Position numbers and translations under genes: made by a program
Notes under the pieces: generated by a model
The model's database searches: none
Told to the model about the DNA's origin: nothing
What the model saw: the letters and a program-made list of their open reading frames with translations, nothing else
Origin: Aliiroseovarius lamellibrachiae
GTDB lineage: Bacteria > Pseudomonadota > Alphaproteobacteria > Rhodobacterales > Rhodobacteraceae
Length of the DNA stretch: 64,000 nucleotides
Direction: 5' to 3'
Assembly (NCBI RefSeq): GCF_018599245.1
Contig: NZ_JAHEVJ010000001.1
Location: 248,001 to 312,000, forward strand
Part shown: positions 10,029-17,338 of the stretch, piece by piece
Position numbering within the stretch: the first letter of the stretch is position 1
Layout of the letters: each line of letters starts with the position of its first letter

Positions 10029-11168
10029 TTACGCACCGGGCGGAGGGGGCGGCGCGATGGTGAAAAGCTGCGCCAGTTCTGCCACGTCTTCGGCCCGTTT
10101 CCAACCGTCCTGACCAGGGGTCCAGACAAAGCTGTCGCGGCTAAGATCGCCGGCCGTGGCCATCCGTCCAAGGCGCGCTTTGGAAAATGGCCCAGAGGTC
10201 TCGCCGCCTTCGGCCACATGCCAGACATGTTCCACCGGTGGGGGCGGGGGGGCGATTGGCGCGGCCTGTGGGGCCGCTTGGGGTGCGGCTTGCGGGGCCA
10301 CTTGTGGGGCGGCCCCCCACGGGCCAGATTGTGCCATCGCCATGCCCATGCCAGCACCCATGCCAGCCCCCATCGACGCGGCCATGGCCGACCCTTCGGT
10401 CCCCCCCGAGCTCAGTGCCTCGGCGGCGTTGAACTTCATGTAATTGTCCAAATTGCCCGCGATCCCCATCGAGGTGCGCTTGTCCAACACCTCTTCCACC
10501 GCAGGCGGCAACGAGATGTTCTCAATATAAAACTCAGGAATGCTCAGCCCGTAATCGGCCACAACTTTGCTGATTTCCGTGGCGACAATTTTGCCCAGAT
10601 CGGCGGTGTTGGCGGCCATGTCCAAAACCGGAATGCCGGCCCCCGCGATCACGCGGCTAAAGGCCTGCACGATGATGTTGCGGATCTGAAAACTGATCTC
10701 ATCCATGGTAAACTCGCCGTCCGTGCCGACAATCTCGGTCAGGAACCGCGCGGGGTCCGACACGCGCACCGAATAGCTGCCAAAGGCGCGAATGCGGGTC
10801 GGGCCAAATTCCGGATCACGCAGCATAATGGGGTTTTTGGTGCCCCATTTCAGGTCGTTAAACCGGGTCGTGTTGACGTAATAAATCTCCGACTTGAACG
10901 GCGATTTAAACCCATGATCCCAATGGTTTAGCGTGGTCATGATCGGCATGTTATTGGTCTCAAGCATGTAAAGACCGGGGGTGAACACATCGGCCAATTG
11001 CCCTTCGTGCACAAACACCGCCGATTGCCCTTCGCGCACCGTCAGCTTGGCACCATATTTGATCTCATGCCCCTCGCGTTCAAACCGCCACACCATCGTG
11101 TCACGGCTGTCATCGACCCAATGGATCACGTCAATAAATTCGCCGGTTAGAAAATCGAAAATTCCCAT
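10029..11168 (-). CDS. SPFH-domain protein with C-terminal GYF-like domain
   Basis: A 379-aa protein with an SPFH (stomatin/prohibitin-like, 'virion core protein'-type) domain over about residues 10-250. A Gly/Met/Ala-rich linker and a Pro-Gln-Ala-Ala repeat follow (about 265-315). The C-terminal domain of about 55 residues contains W-H-V-A and the GPFSKARLGRMA pattern of bacterial GYF_2 domains. SPFH proteins form membrane-associated oligomers. ATG 11168 is chosen over an upstream in-frame ATG because GGAGGAG lies five bases before it. It is encoded within the TelA/XpaC run, 36 bp after the preceding gene. A scaffold role for the cluster is inference. Confidence 0.85.
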   Translation of the reverse strand: MGIFDFLTGEFIDVIHWVDDSRDTMVWRFEREGHEIKYGAKLTVREGQSAVFVHEGQLADVFTPGLYMLETNNMPIMTTLNHWDHGFKSPFKSEIYYVNTTRFNDLKWGTKNPIMLRDPEFGPTRIRAFGSYSVRVSDPARFLTEIVGTDGEFTMDEISFQIRNIIVQAFSRVIAGAGIPVLDMAANTADLGKIVATEISKVVADYGLSIPEFYIENISLPPAVEEVLDKRTSMGIAGNLDNYMKFNAAEALSSGGTEGSAMAASMGAGMGAGMGMAMAQSGPWGAAPQVAPQAAPQAAPQAAPIAPPPPPVEHVWHVAEGGETSGPFSKARLGRMATAGDLSRDSFVWTPGQDGWKRAEDVAELAQLFTIAPPPPPGA

Positions 11169-11204
11169 TTGCTCCTCCTTCAAGGGCGCGGATTGGTGTA
11201 AATC

Positions 11205-11720
11205 TTAATTGGGTGACGGGGCATTTTCGCCCGCAAGATGATCGGTGAGCGCATCCACAAACGTCTCAAACGCCTCATCTTTGGAAAACATTTGACGGGC
11301 GACCGAGAGTTTACCGCCCGAGTGGTGAATGTGCAAAAAAACCTGGTTCTGAACCGAGGTCCGCTCCAACCCGGTAATGCTGTCGAGCGGCACGGTGACA
11401 AGGCGTGCGTTAAGCCCGGATTTTGGACAAATCACTGCCTCAGACGTCAATTCCAGAACGTTTTTCGAGGTCAGCCCACGCCAAAACCCAACGCAGCCCG
11501 CCAACACAAAAAGCGCACTAAGCACCGTCAAGACGCCGTAAAAATAGCTCGCCCCTTGCGGGCCAAATTCAATCACGCGCATTAGGCGCACCCCTTGGGT
11601 GTTGGTCAGCGTGGCCTGAAACAACACCGCAGCACAGGCCCCGAAAAAAAGCACAACCAAGCCCATCAACCAGGGTTTGGGCTTATACGAAAAAGCTAGG
11701 GGTAATGTTTGTTCGTGCAT
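11205..11720 (-). CDS. Uncharacterised two-TM membrane protein
   Basis: A 171-aa protein that I do not recognise. Two hydrophobic segments (about residues 19-38 and 58-80) flank a short loop. The rest is a soluble C-terminal domain with a strand-rich TVPLDSITGLE stretch that resembles PH-like domains of small bacterial membrane proteins; that similarity is only an impression. ATG 11720 follows an AGAGGAAAACGA context. It lies 10 bp after the DUF2927 gene and 36 bp before the SPFH gene, all on the minus strand, so it is probably part of the same unit. Confidence 0.7.
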   Translation of the reverse strand: MHEQTLPLAFSYKPKPWLMGLVVLFFGACAAVLFQATLTNTQGVRLMRVIEFGPQGASYFYGVLTVLSALFVLAGCVGFWRGLTSKNVLELTSEAVICPKSGLNARLVTVPLDSITGLERTSVQNQVFLHIHHSGGKLSVARQMFSKDEAFETFVDALTDHLAGENAPSPN

Positions 11721-11730
11721 TCGTTTTCCT

Positions 11731-12696
11731 CTAGACGGCACCGCTGCCGGTCAATTCCGCCGCGATCTGGGTGACAATTGGCCGGGCCTCAGCCGCGGAC
11801 ATGCCGGGGCGCAGACGTGGGTCATAGAGGATGCGCAGAAGCATTTCGTCATGGGTGGTCAACAGGCCAAATTCCTCGTCATCGTTAAAGATCGACGGGC
11901 GCGCTTGTGGGCTGTCATTGGACAGGCCAAGCCCCTGCGCGATCTCTTCATGGTAACAGGCTTTGCGCATCAGATCCGGATGCTCGGCCCGGATCACCGC
12001 CACCGCCTGTTGCAATCGCCCGCTGCCCATGCTGTCGCCGGTAAACACCACGCAATAGGTGTCGCGCGGCATGTTAATGACGGCGTTCACGGTGGTGGAA
12101 CTGATGCCCGGCACCACGCGGCGCAGCTCGGGTCCCATCGCGCGGCGTTCATCCTCATCCAGCACATAAACGCGGAAATTTCCGTTTTGCGCCAACGAGA
12201 TAGGGTGGCCGGTCACCCGCCCCAGCCGGCTGGCATAACGTGCGGTAAAACCGCGGTCTTTGTTGCGAATATCCTCCGGCACCGAGGCGCCAAAATGCAT
12301 CGACAGCCGCACCCCGTTGGGCCAGCGCGACATATGCACCGCGCTTTCGCGCGCCACATAAAGCCCGCCCGAGGTGCTGTATTCATTATAAAACGCAATG
12401 CGCATAAAGTTGCGCGCCAGCATCATGCCGGTGAACGGCACATCCGCCCCACCACCGTCCACCCGCAACAACCCTTGGGTCAGCAGGCTGCGTTGAACCG
12501 AGACGTAATACTTCGCCATCGCAAGGCTGTTTTCTGACGGCACATAGGCCACAGGGGCCGGGCGCGGTTGCGGTGTGGGCGACCTGCGCACCGGGTCGGT
12601 GCCGTTGCACCCCGCCACCACAAGCGCCATGAAGACGCCGGTTGCGCAGACGGAAAACCGCCCCCGCATCCAACCCGATATGGCGCGCCCCATCAT
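11731..12696 (-). CDS. DUF2927 lipoprotein
   Basis: A 321-aa predicted lipoprotein. The N terminus has a basic stretch, a hydrophobic core (VFMALVVAG) and a lipobox ending at Cys30. After a Pro-rich linker the mature part matches the DUF2927 type, including the CYHEEIAQGLGL segment near residue 255, a His-Glu pair that looks metalloprotease-like, and the N-D-S-P that follows. It would be membrane-anchored facing the periplasm. No activity is known to me. It starts 3 bp after the telA stop without an obvious Shine-Dalgarno sequence, which suggests translational coupling. Confidence 0.8.
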   Translation of the reverse strand: MMGRAISGWMRGRFSVCATGVFMALVVAGCNGTDPVRRSPTPQPRPAPVAYVPSENSLAMAKYYVSVQRSLLTQGLLRVDGGGADVPFTGMMLARNFMRIAFYNEYSTSGGLYVARESAVHMSRWPNGVRLSMHFGASVPEDIRNKDRGFTARYASRLGRVTGHPISLAQNGNFRVYVLDEDERRAMGPELRRVVPGISSTTVNAVINMPRDTYCVVFTGDSMGSGRLQQAVAVIRAEHPDLMRKACYHEEIAQGLGLSNDSPQARPSIFNDDEEFGLLTTHDEMLLRILYDPRLRPGMSAAEARPIVTQIAAELTGSGAV

Positions 12697-12699
12697 GCG

Positions 12700-13863
12700 T
12701 TAGCCCGCGCGCGGCGCGGTGCGGCTGGTTTTGGCCGCGGCGAGTGTGGATTTCAACTCGGCCTCCATTTTCACCAATTCGTCTTCGGCCGCGGCCCGTT
12801 TGGCTTTGCCTTCATCGGCGATCTCAAGACTGTCTTCAATTGTGGCAATCAGGTCTGCGTTGGCCGATTTGATCGCCTCAATGTCAAACACCCCACGTTC
12901 CATTTCGCGGCGCACCATGGCGTTGGCTTCGCGCAGGTTTTCGGCGTTGGCTTTTAAGAGCTCATTGGTCAGATCGGTGGCATCCTTCACCGCCGCTGCC
13001 GCTTCGGTAGAGCGCTGGATGGTCACCGCTTGGGCCAATTGGGTTTCCCAAAGCGGCACGGTGTTGACCAGGGTCGAGTTGATTTTGGTGACCAGCGACT
13101 TGTCATTTTCCTGTACCAAGCGGATGGATGGCAAGGACTGCATCGTCACCTGACGGGTCAGTTTCAGATCATGCACCCGGCGTTCCAGATCATCGCGCGC
13201 GGATCGTAGATCCCGCAATTCCTGCGCCTTCAACACACCCTGATCGTCCGGCGCCGCGGCGACTTCGGCCTCTTTTTCCGGAATGGTCTGCGCGTCCAGC
13301 TCGTCGATTTTCGCCTCACCCGCCGCGATGTAAAGCGCCAGCTCGTCGTAGAATTCCAGCGTTTTCTCGTAAAGCTTATCAAGCGATTTGATGTCTTTCA
13401 AAAGCGTGTGTTCATGGCCCAGAAGATTGTCGGTGATCTGGTCGATCTGCCCCTGAACATCCTCATATCGCGCCATAAATTTGGCGGCAGGCGCCATCCG
13501 ACCCAACAGTTTTTCCCACCACGACCGCTTGCGCCGCATATCGAGTTCCGAGATGGAAAATCCGCGAATGGTGGTGACAATCCCGCGCAGCCCATCGCCC
13601 GCCGGACCCAGATCCTTGTTGCGCACACCTTGCAGCATGTCTTGCGAAATCACCTGTAATTCCGATTGCGCCGCGGACCCAAATTCGATGATCGACTGGC
13701 TGTCACCCATGTCAATTTCGGCCATGCGCTTTTCAATTTCTTCGCTGGTGCCGGCGTCTGCGGCCTCAAGCGTGACCAACTCGCCCACCGGTTCGGGCAG
13801 GGTCACGGCGGTCACATCCTGGAGTTCCTTCAGGGCTGTTTCACTGGGCAATTTCGACATCAT
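12700..13863 (-). CDS. telA: TelA-like toxic anion resistance protein
   Basis: A 387-aa, largely alpha-helical cytosolic protein of the TelA/KlaA family (toxic anion resistance). The family is linked to tellurite and other envelope stresses, but its biochemistry is unsettled. It reads as long charged helices, with the conserved WWEKLLGR segment near residue 115 and the IRLVQENDKSLVTKINSTL stretch in the C-terminal half. I chose ATG 13863, with GAGAGGATT upstream; a TTG 18 bases earlier is possible. The xpaC-like gene ends 14 bp before it. TelA beside XpaC is a known pairing, and here TerC is also close by. Confidence 0.88.
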   Translation of the reverse strand: MMSKLPSETALKELQDVTAVTLPEPVGELVTLEAADAGTSEEIEKRMAEIDMGDSQSIIEFGSAAQSELQVISQDMLQGVRNKDLGPAGDGLRGIVTTIRGFSISELDMRRKRSWWEKLLGRMAPAAKFMARYEDVQGQIDQITDNLLGHEHTLLKDIKSLDKLYEKTLEFYDELALYIAAGEAKIDELDAQTIPEKEAEVAAAPDDQGVLKAQELRDLRSARDDLERRVHDLKLTRQVTMQSLPSIRLVQENDKSLVTKINSTLVNTVPLWETQLAQAVTIQRSTEAAAAVKDATDLTNELLKANAENLREANAMVRREMERGVFDIEAIKSANADLIATIEDSLEIADEGKAKRAAAEDELVKMEAELKSTLAAAKTSRTAPRAG

Positions 13864-13877
13864 AAAATCCTCTCGGG

Positions 13878-14783
13878 TCAATCCATACGCACGCCCTCAC
13901 GGGCGAGCCTGTCACGAAGCACTTCGATCTCAACATCAAGATCGGTGCGGTTGTCTGTTAGTAATGCGTTGGTTTTGGCGGTGAAATTCCGTTCCAGATC
14001 ATCCAACAGCGCCTCGTAATCTGCACGCGTATTGCTGTCGCGGCTTTGGGCGTAAAGGTCTGAAAACTTCACCGTCGCATCGCGGGCACCGCGCAAATAA
14101 ACCGACAGGTATTTGCGCGCCGCCACCAGATCGCGCGGGTCATTTTCCACCGCGCGAAACATGTCGCGCGCGGTGATTTGAAAGCGTTCAACACGGGATT
14201 TCAGCCGCGCGTCCCGCGTGCGCAGGATCGCGTCCGCCATGCCGGACAAAAGCGCCTCGGCGTCATTCACGGCGCGGGCCACGCGGTCGGTTTGAAACGC
14301 ATCCACCCCTTCGCCGCCCTTGGATCGCATCGGATCAAGCCCAAAGGAGAACATGTGCAGACCCGCGCCCAAAATGCCGTATGCCGTCGCCAATCCAATT
14401 GTACCATCAACCAATCCGGCCATCGCAAGCCCCGCACCGGTTAAAACCGATCCAAAGATTTTGCGCGGAATGGCCGGCCGGCGGGCGATTTTGCGTGCGT
14501 CAAACGCTTCGTGTGCGCGCACCCCGTCGCGGGTCAGCCAGGCCGCCGCCATCAACGTGGCAAAGCCCGCAAGCGACAGGATCATATCCGAAGGCGCGCG
14601 GAAAAACGCCAAGACCATCAGCGGCAAAGGGGCGATGAACAAAAGGTTCAAACGCGCCCCCGCGCGCGCCGGGGTTTTACCCTCGAGCGGGGAGCGTTTG
14701 CGCGGGGCGTTTTCTGCCTCGGCATGTCCGCCCCGATCCGCTTTCCCCTCAGGGCTATAGGCCCCGCCATACCGCTCTGCCAT
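13878..14783 (-). CDS. XpaC-like protein (5-bromo-4-chloroindolyl phosphate hydrolysis family)
   Basis: A 301-aa protein with a charged, Arg/Ala-rich N terminus and two pairs of hydrophobic segments (about residues 45-85 and 108-150). The C-terminal helical, charged domain ends in LRDRLAREGVRMD. This layout matches the XpaC family, usually found beside telA. The family name comes from a colony phenotype; a phosphatase activity is not proven and no phosphatase motif is visible. ATG 14783 overlaps the stop of a 27-codon gene (TGATG), so its translation is probably coupled to that peptide. Confidence 0.82.
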   Translation of the reverse strand: MAERYGGAYSPEGKADRGGHAEAENAPRKRSPLEGKTPARAGARLNLLFIAPLPLMVLAFFRAPSDMILSLAGFATLMAAAWLTRDGVRAHEAFDARKIARRPAIPRKIFGSVLTGAGLAMAGLVDGTIGLATAYGILGAGLHMFSFGLDPMRSKGGEGVDAFQTDRVARAVNDAEALLSGMADAILRTRDARLKSRVERFQITARDMFRAVENDPRDLVAARKYLSVYLRGARDATVKFSDLYAQSRDSNTRADYEALLDDLERNFTAKTNALLTDNRTDLDVEIEVLRDRLAREGVRMD

Positions 14784-14866
14784 CACGCGCCCCCCGTCAT
14801 CGAGACATAGGTGATCAGCGCAATCAGAACGAAAAATGCGGTTTTCTGAAGTCCGCTTCCTGACAT
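14783..14866 (-). CDS. 27-aa single-TM peptide upstream of xpaC
   Basis: A 27-codon reading frame, ATG at 14866 and TGA at 14785-14783. It begins MSGSGLQKTA, continues through a hydrophobic run FFVLIALITYV, and ends SMTGGA. An AGGGGACGG ribosome-binding site lies four bases upstream of the ATG. Its stop overlaps the XpaC start as TGATG, the hallmark of coupled translation. It is too short for ordinary gene finders. A leader-type or true membrane peptide are both possible; the hydrophobic core with an upstream Lys fits an N-in single-span protein. Its position at the head of the TelA/XpaC run suggests it is part of that system. Confidence 0.72.
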   Translation of the reverse strand: MSGSGLQKTAFFVLIALITYVSMTGGA

Positions 14867-14923
14867 TGTTTCCGTCCCCTTTTTGGCCGTTTCATGACCG
14901 CGTTATTGGCCGTGATTTTGGCC

Positions 14924-14952
14924 GATGTGCTGGCGATGTGCTGGCGATGTGC
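14924..14952. repeat. Short tandem repeat, 11-bp unit
   Basis: The 11-mer GATGTGCTGGC occurs twice in tandem plus a 7-base partial third copy, in the 125-bp gap between terC and the 27-codon gene. It lies where the promoter of the downstream run would be expected, so copy number could affect spacing; that is inference. Confidence 0.8.
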
Positions 14953-14991
14953 GTTTAATATAGGCATGGTTTTGCCCATTTGCCACGCGAC

Positions 14992-15831
14992 TTAATGCTT
15001 TTGCGCAGCCGTCCGCTCGGCGGCGAGTTTGCGCGAGTACCCCGACTGGATCGCCTCAACCACAAACAGCACCACAACCGAGAAATAGAAGGTCGATTTC
15101 GACATCGGCACAATGTCATAGCCAAAGACCTTGATGGTCAGGCTGTCGTCGTGCATCGCATGGGCCGCCGCTGGGCCCGCTTCGCCGAGCAACACCACGC
15201 CGACGATCAACAGGATGAACAGGCCGAGCACCTCATACATCCGGTTCTTTTCCAGAAATCGCGTCACGCCATCCGCCAAAAGCAGCATCGCAAGACCCGA
15301 AAGCAGGATCGCTGCGGCGAGCACTGGAAAGACGTCGGTGATCGCAAGCGCGGACAACACCGAATCAAAGCTGAAGATCAGGTTCATCAACACAATCATC
15401 GCCACCACTTTGGCCGCCGATTTGCCGGATTTATGCGACACATCGGTGTTCAGATGATCCACCGACAGCATGTGGCTGATTTCTTTCACCGCCGTGTAGA
15501 TGATGAAGATGCCGCCAAAGACAAAGACGAGGGTGGCAAAGTTCACACCGCCCTCAAGCAGGCCGGGAAAGTTGAAGGTGAAAAACGGTTCAGACATCGC
15601 GCCGATCAGTTTGATCATCGCAAACAAAAGCACCACGCGCAGGATCACGGCCAAGATAATGCCCCAGAACCGGACCGCCGCCTGATGCGCCACAGGGGCA
15701 CGTTGGCTTTCGATCGAAATATACAAAAGGTTATCGAACCCCAGCACCGCTTGCAAAAAGCAAAGCATCAAAAGGTTGCCCGCGTTCTCAAAGCTTAAAA
15801 GCCCAGACAGTTGTCCAGCCATCCAATCCAT
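14992..15831 (-). CDS. TerC family integral membrane protein
   Basis: A 279-aa protein with about seven to eight membrane segments. It carries the two intramembrane acidic motifs of the TerC family: GFDN at residues 31-34 and FSFDS at 153-157. TerC proteins are linked to tellurite resistance and, for several members, to metal (manganese) export. The intervening cytosolic loop is His/Lys rich (SHMLSVDHLNTDVSHKSG). It is encoded on the same strand as, and 125 bp upstream of, the XpaC/TelA run, so it may share its control. The substrate cannot be decided from sequence. Confidence 0.9.
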   Translation of the reverse strand: MDWMAGQLSGLLSFENAGNLLMLCFLQAVLGFDNLLYISIESQRAPVAHQAAVRFWGIILAVILRVVLLFAMIKLIGAMSEPFFTFNFPGLLEGGVNFATLVFVFGGIFIIYTAVKEISHMLSVDHLNTDVSHKSGKSAAKVVAMIVLMNLIFSFDSVLSALAITDVFPVLAAAILLSGLAMLLLADGVTRFLEKNRMYEVLGLFILLIVGVVLLGEAGPAAAHAMHDDSLTIKVFGYDIVPMSKSTFYFSVVVLFVVEAIQSGYSRKLAAERTAAQKH

Positions 15832-15909
15832 TTATCCATCCCTTCAACATGTTTGCGCTCACCATAAGGGGGGGTGGGGGGCAGGCAAGGGGGAAATCTG
15901 GGCCGGGTT

Positions 15910-16069
15910 TGTCAGGGGTGAGTGTCAGGGGGATTGTCAGGGGGCGTGCGGCAGGTGCAAAGGGGCCGCAAAAAACTTTAAAGTTTTGCAGAGCACGCCC
16001 GGAAAACTTTAATGTTTCGCGTTTCGTTCCCTTTAAAGAGTTTACAGTTTTGCTGTTTGAAACATTAAA
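15910..16069. repeat. Direct repeats and AT-rich palindromes between alkB and terC
   Basis: The 242-bp gap 15832-16073 has two unusual parts. Three copies of TGTCAGGGG (15910, 15923, 15935) occur at 12-13 bp spacing. An AT-rich part then contains the perfect 16-bp palindrome AAAACTTTAAAGTTTT (15972-15987) and an 11-bp inverted repeat TTTAATGTTTC (16008-16018) / GAAACATTAAA (16059-16069). The second could form the alkB transcript's 3' structure; together they could be the terC control region. No gene is visible in the gap. Confidence 0.75.
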
Positions 16070-16073
16070 CAGT

Positions 16074-17138
16074 TTAAAGATTTTCGGCATTGTCCGGTTG
16101 GGTTCGGATGCGGTTCCAATTGGCCAGCGCACGCCCCATCACCCGGTTCCAAAGGGTCGGCATCAAGGCCAGCGTTGCCATGGTCGGCAATGAATAGGGC
16201 AGCATCGGTGCCTGCATCGCGGTGGGCAATCTAAGCGCCGGGTAAGGTCGCGCCGGATGGGCGTGATGATCTGAATGGCGCGGGGCGTTCATCATCAAAT
16301 GCGAGGTGAACCAATGCGGTGAATTCCAGCTGTGGTGATCGCCCACGGGTTCATAGCTCCCGTTCTCACGTTTTGCCCGCATCAGCCCATAATGTTGAAC
16401 GTAATCAGATAGTAAGAGCTGTAGTTGCGCGTGCGCACAGAGCGCGAGATAGACCAGAACGGCGCCAAATCCGCCGATCAGATAGGCAAGCACCAGCATC
16501 AAAATAGCACCCGCGATATAAGTCACATAGGGGTTCAGGCGGCGTTTTTGCGACCGCGCATTATCCGCCTTTTCCATCTCATATCCGGCGACAAACGACC
16601 CAATCCAAGCGCGCGGTGCAAAGGCATAAAAGCTTTCCCCTTCGCGGGCGGAATTGGGATCGTCTTCTGAGGCGACAAAACGATGATGTACCTTGTTGTG
16701 CGCGGATGTGTGATGGCCAAACAAAAGCGAGATATAGACCCATTTCCCCATATTAAACAGGCACTTATCGGTGCGGTGGATCAATTCATGCGCGTTGGAA
16801 TTGGACACTTGGCCAAAGAAAAGTCCCGCCGCAATCAGCAACGCCAAGCTGGCCCAAACACCAATGCCCGTCCCGCCAGAAATGGCAAAAACCACCAGTG
16901 GCAACAGTATAAAATGTGCGCCCGCCAGCATGGCCGACAGGCGATTGGCGTCGGTGAAATCCTCATCCGCGTCCGCCGTTCCGGCGATTTTGCTGACCCC
17001 TTCGTCCAGAAAAAAAGACAGTAAGGTGATGTAAAGCAAAGATAAAACGGCAAAGAACCCGCCGAAAACAGCCCCAAGCGCAATCAGCACCACAGGCGTT
17101 AAGGCGGCAATCGCAAAGAATCGCAGCGGATGTGTCAT
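16074..17138 (-). CDS. alkB: Alkane 1-monooxygenase (AlkB-type di-iron hydroxylase)
   Basis: A 354-aa membrane hydroxylase with about six membrane segments and the AlkB set of histidine boxes: NAHELIHR, HHTSAHNKVHH, the extra SDYVQHYGL segment, and PRHSDHHAHP. AlkB inserts oxygen at the terminal carbon of medium-chain alkanes, using rubredoxin for electrons; no rubredoxin gene is adjacent. The enzyme is somewhat shorter than the Pseudomonas type. ATG 17138 is preceded by AAGGGGAATTCTG; upstream in-frame codons look non-coding. Divergent from the formate dehydrogenase beta gene across about 200 bp. Fatty-acid hydroxylation is an alternative substrate range. Confidence 0.9.
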   Translation of the reverse strand: MTHPLRFFAIAALTPVVLIALGAVFGGFFAVLSLLYITLLSFFLDEGVSKIAGTADADEDFTDANRLSAMLAGAHFILLPLVVFAISGGTGIGVWASLALLIAAGLFFGQVSNSNAHELIHRTDKCLFNMGKWVYISLLFGHHTSAHNKVHHRFVASEDDPNSAREGESFYAFAPRAWIGSFVAGYEMEKADNARSQKRRLNPYVTYIAGAILMLVLAYLIGGFGAVLVYLALCAHAQLQLLLSDYVQHYGLMRAKRENGSYEPVGDHHSWNSPHWFTSHLMMNAPRHSDHHAHPARPYPALRLPTAMQAPMLPYSLPTMATLALMPTLWNRVMGRALANWNRIRTQPDNAENL

Positions 17139-17338
17139 CAGAATTCCCCTTGGTGGCCCCTCAGCCACGAAACCTATCGCACGCGTGCAAACTATCGGTA
17201 AATTTTCGCGCCAAGGCAACGCGATACCGCACAGGATCCGCCCGCAGATACGCAATCTGTTACATCTATGTCGTTTTTGGCTCGCTCGTCGTGCTGCGCG
17301 GGCGTTAAGTTAGGGGCGAACGGTTGATGGAGTGGGCA

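Noticed and set aside
9549-10931. 460-codon plus-strand frame over cytochrome b561 and SPFH genes
   Set aside because: Antisense shadow with Arg/His/Gly-rich composition; the minus-strand genes have good domains and starts.
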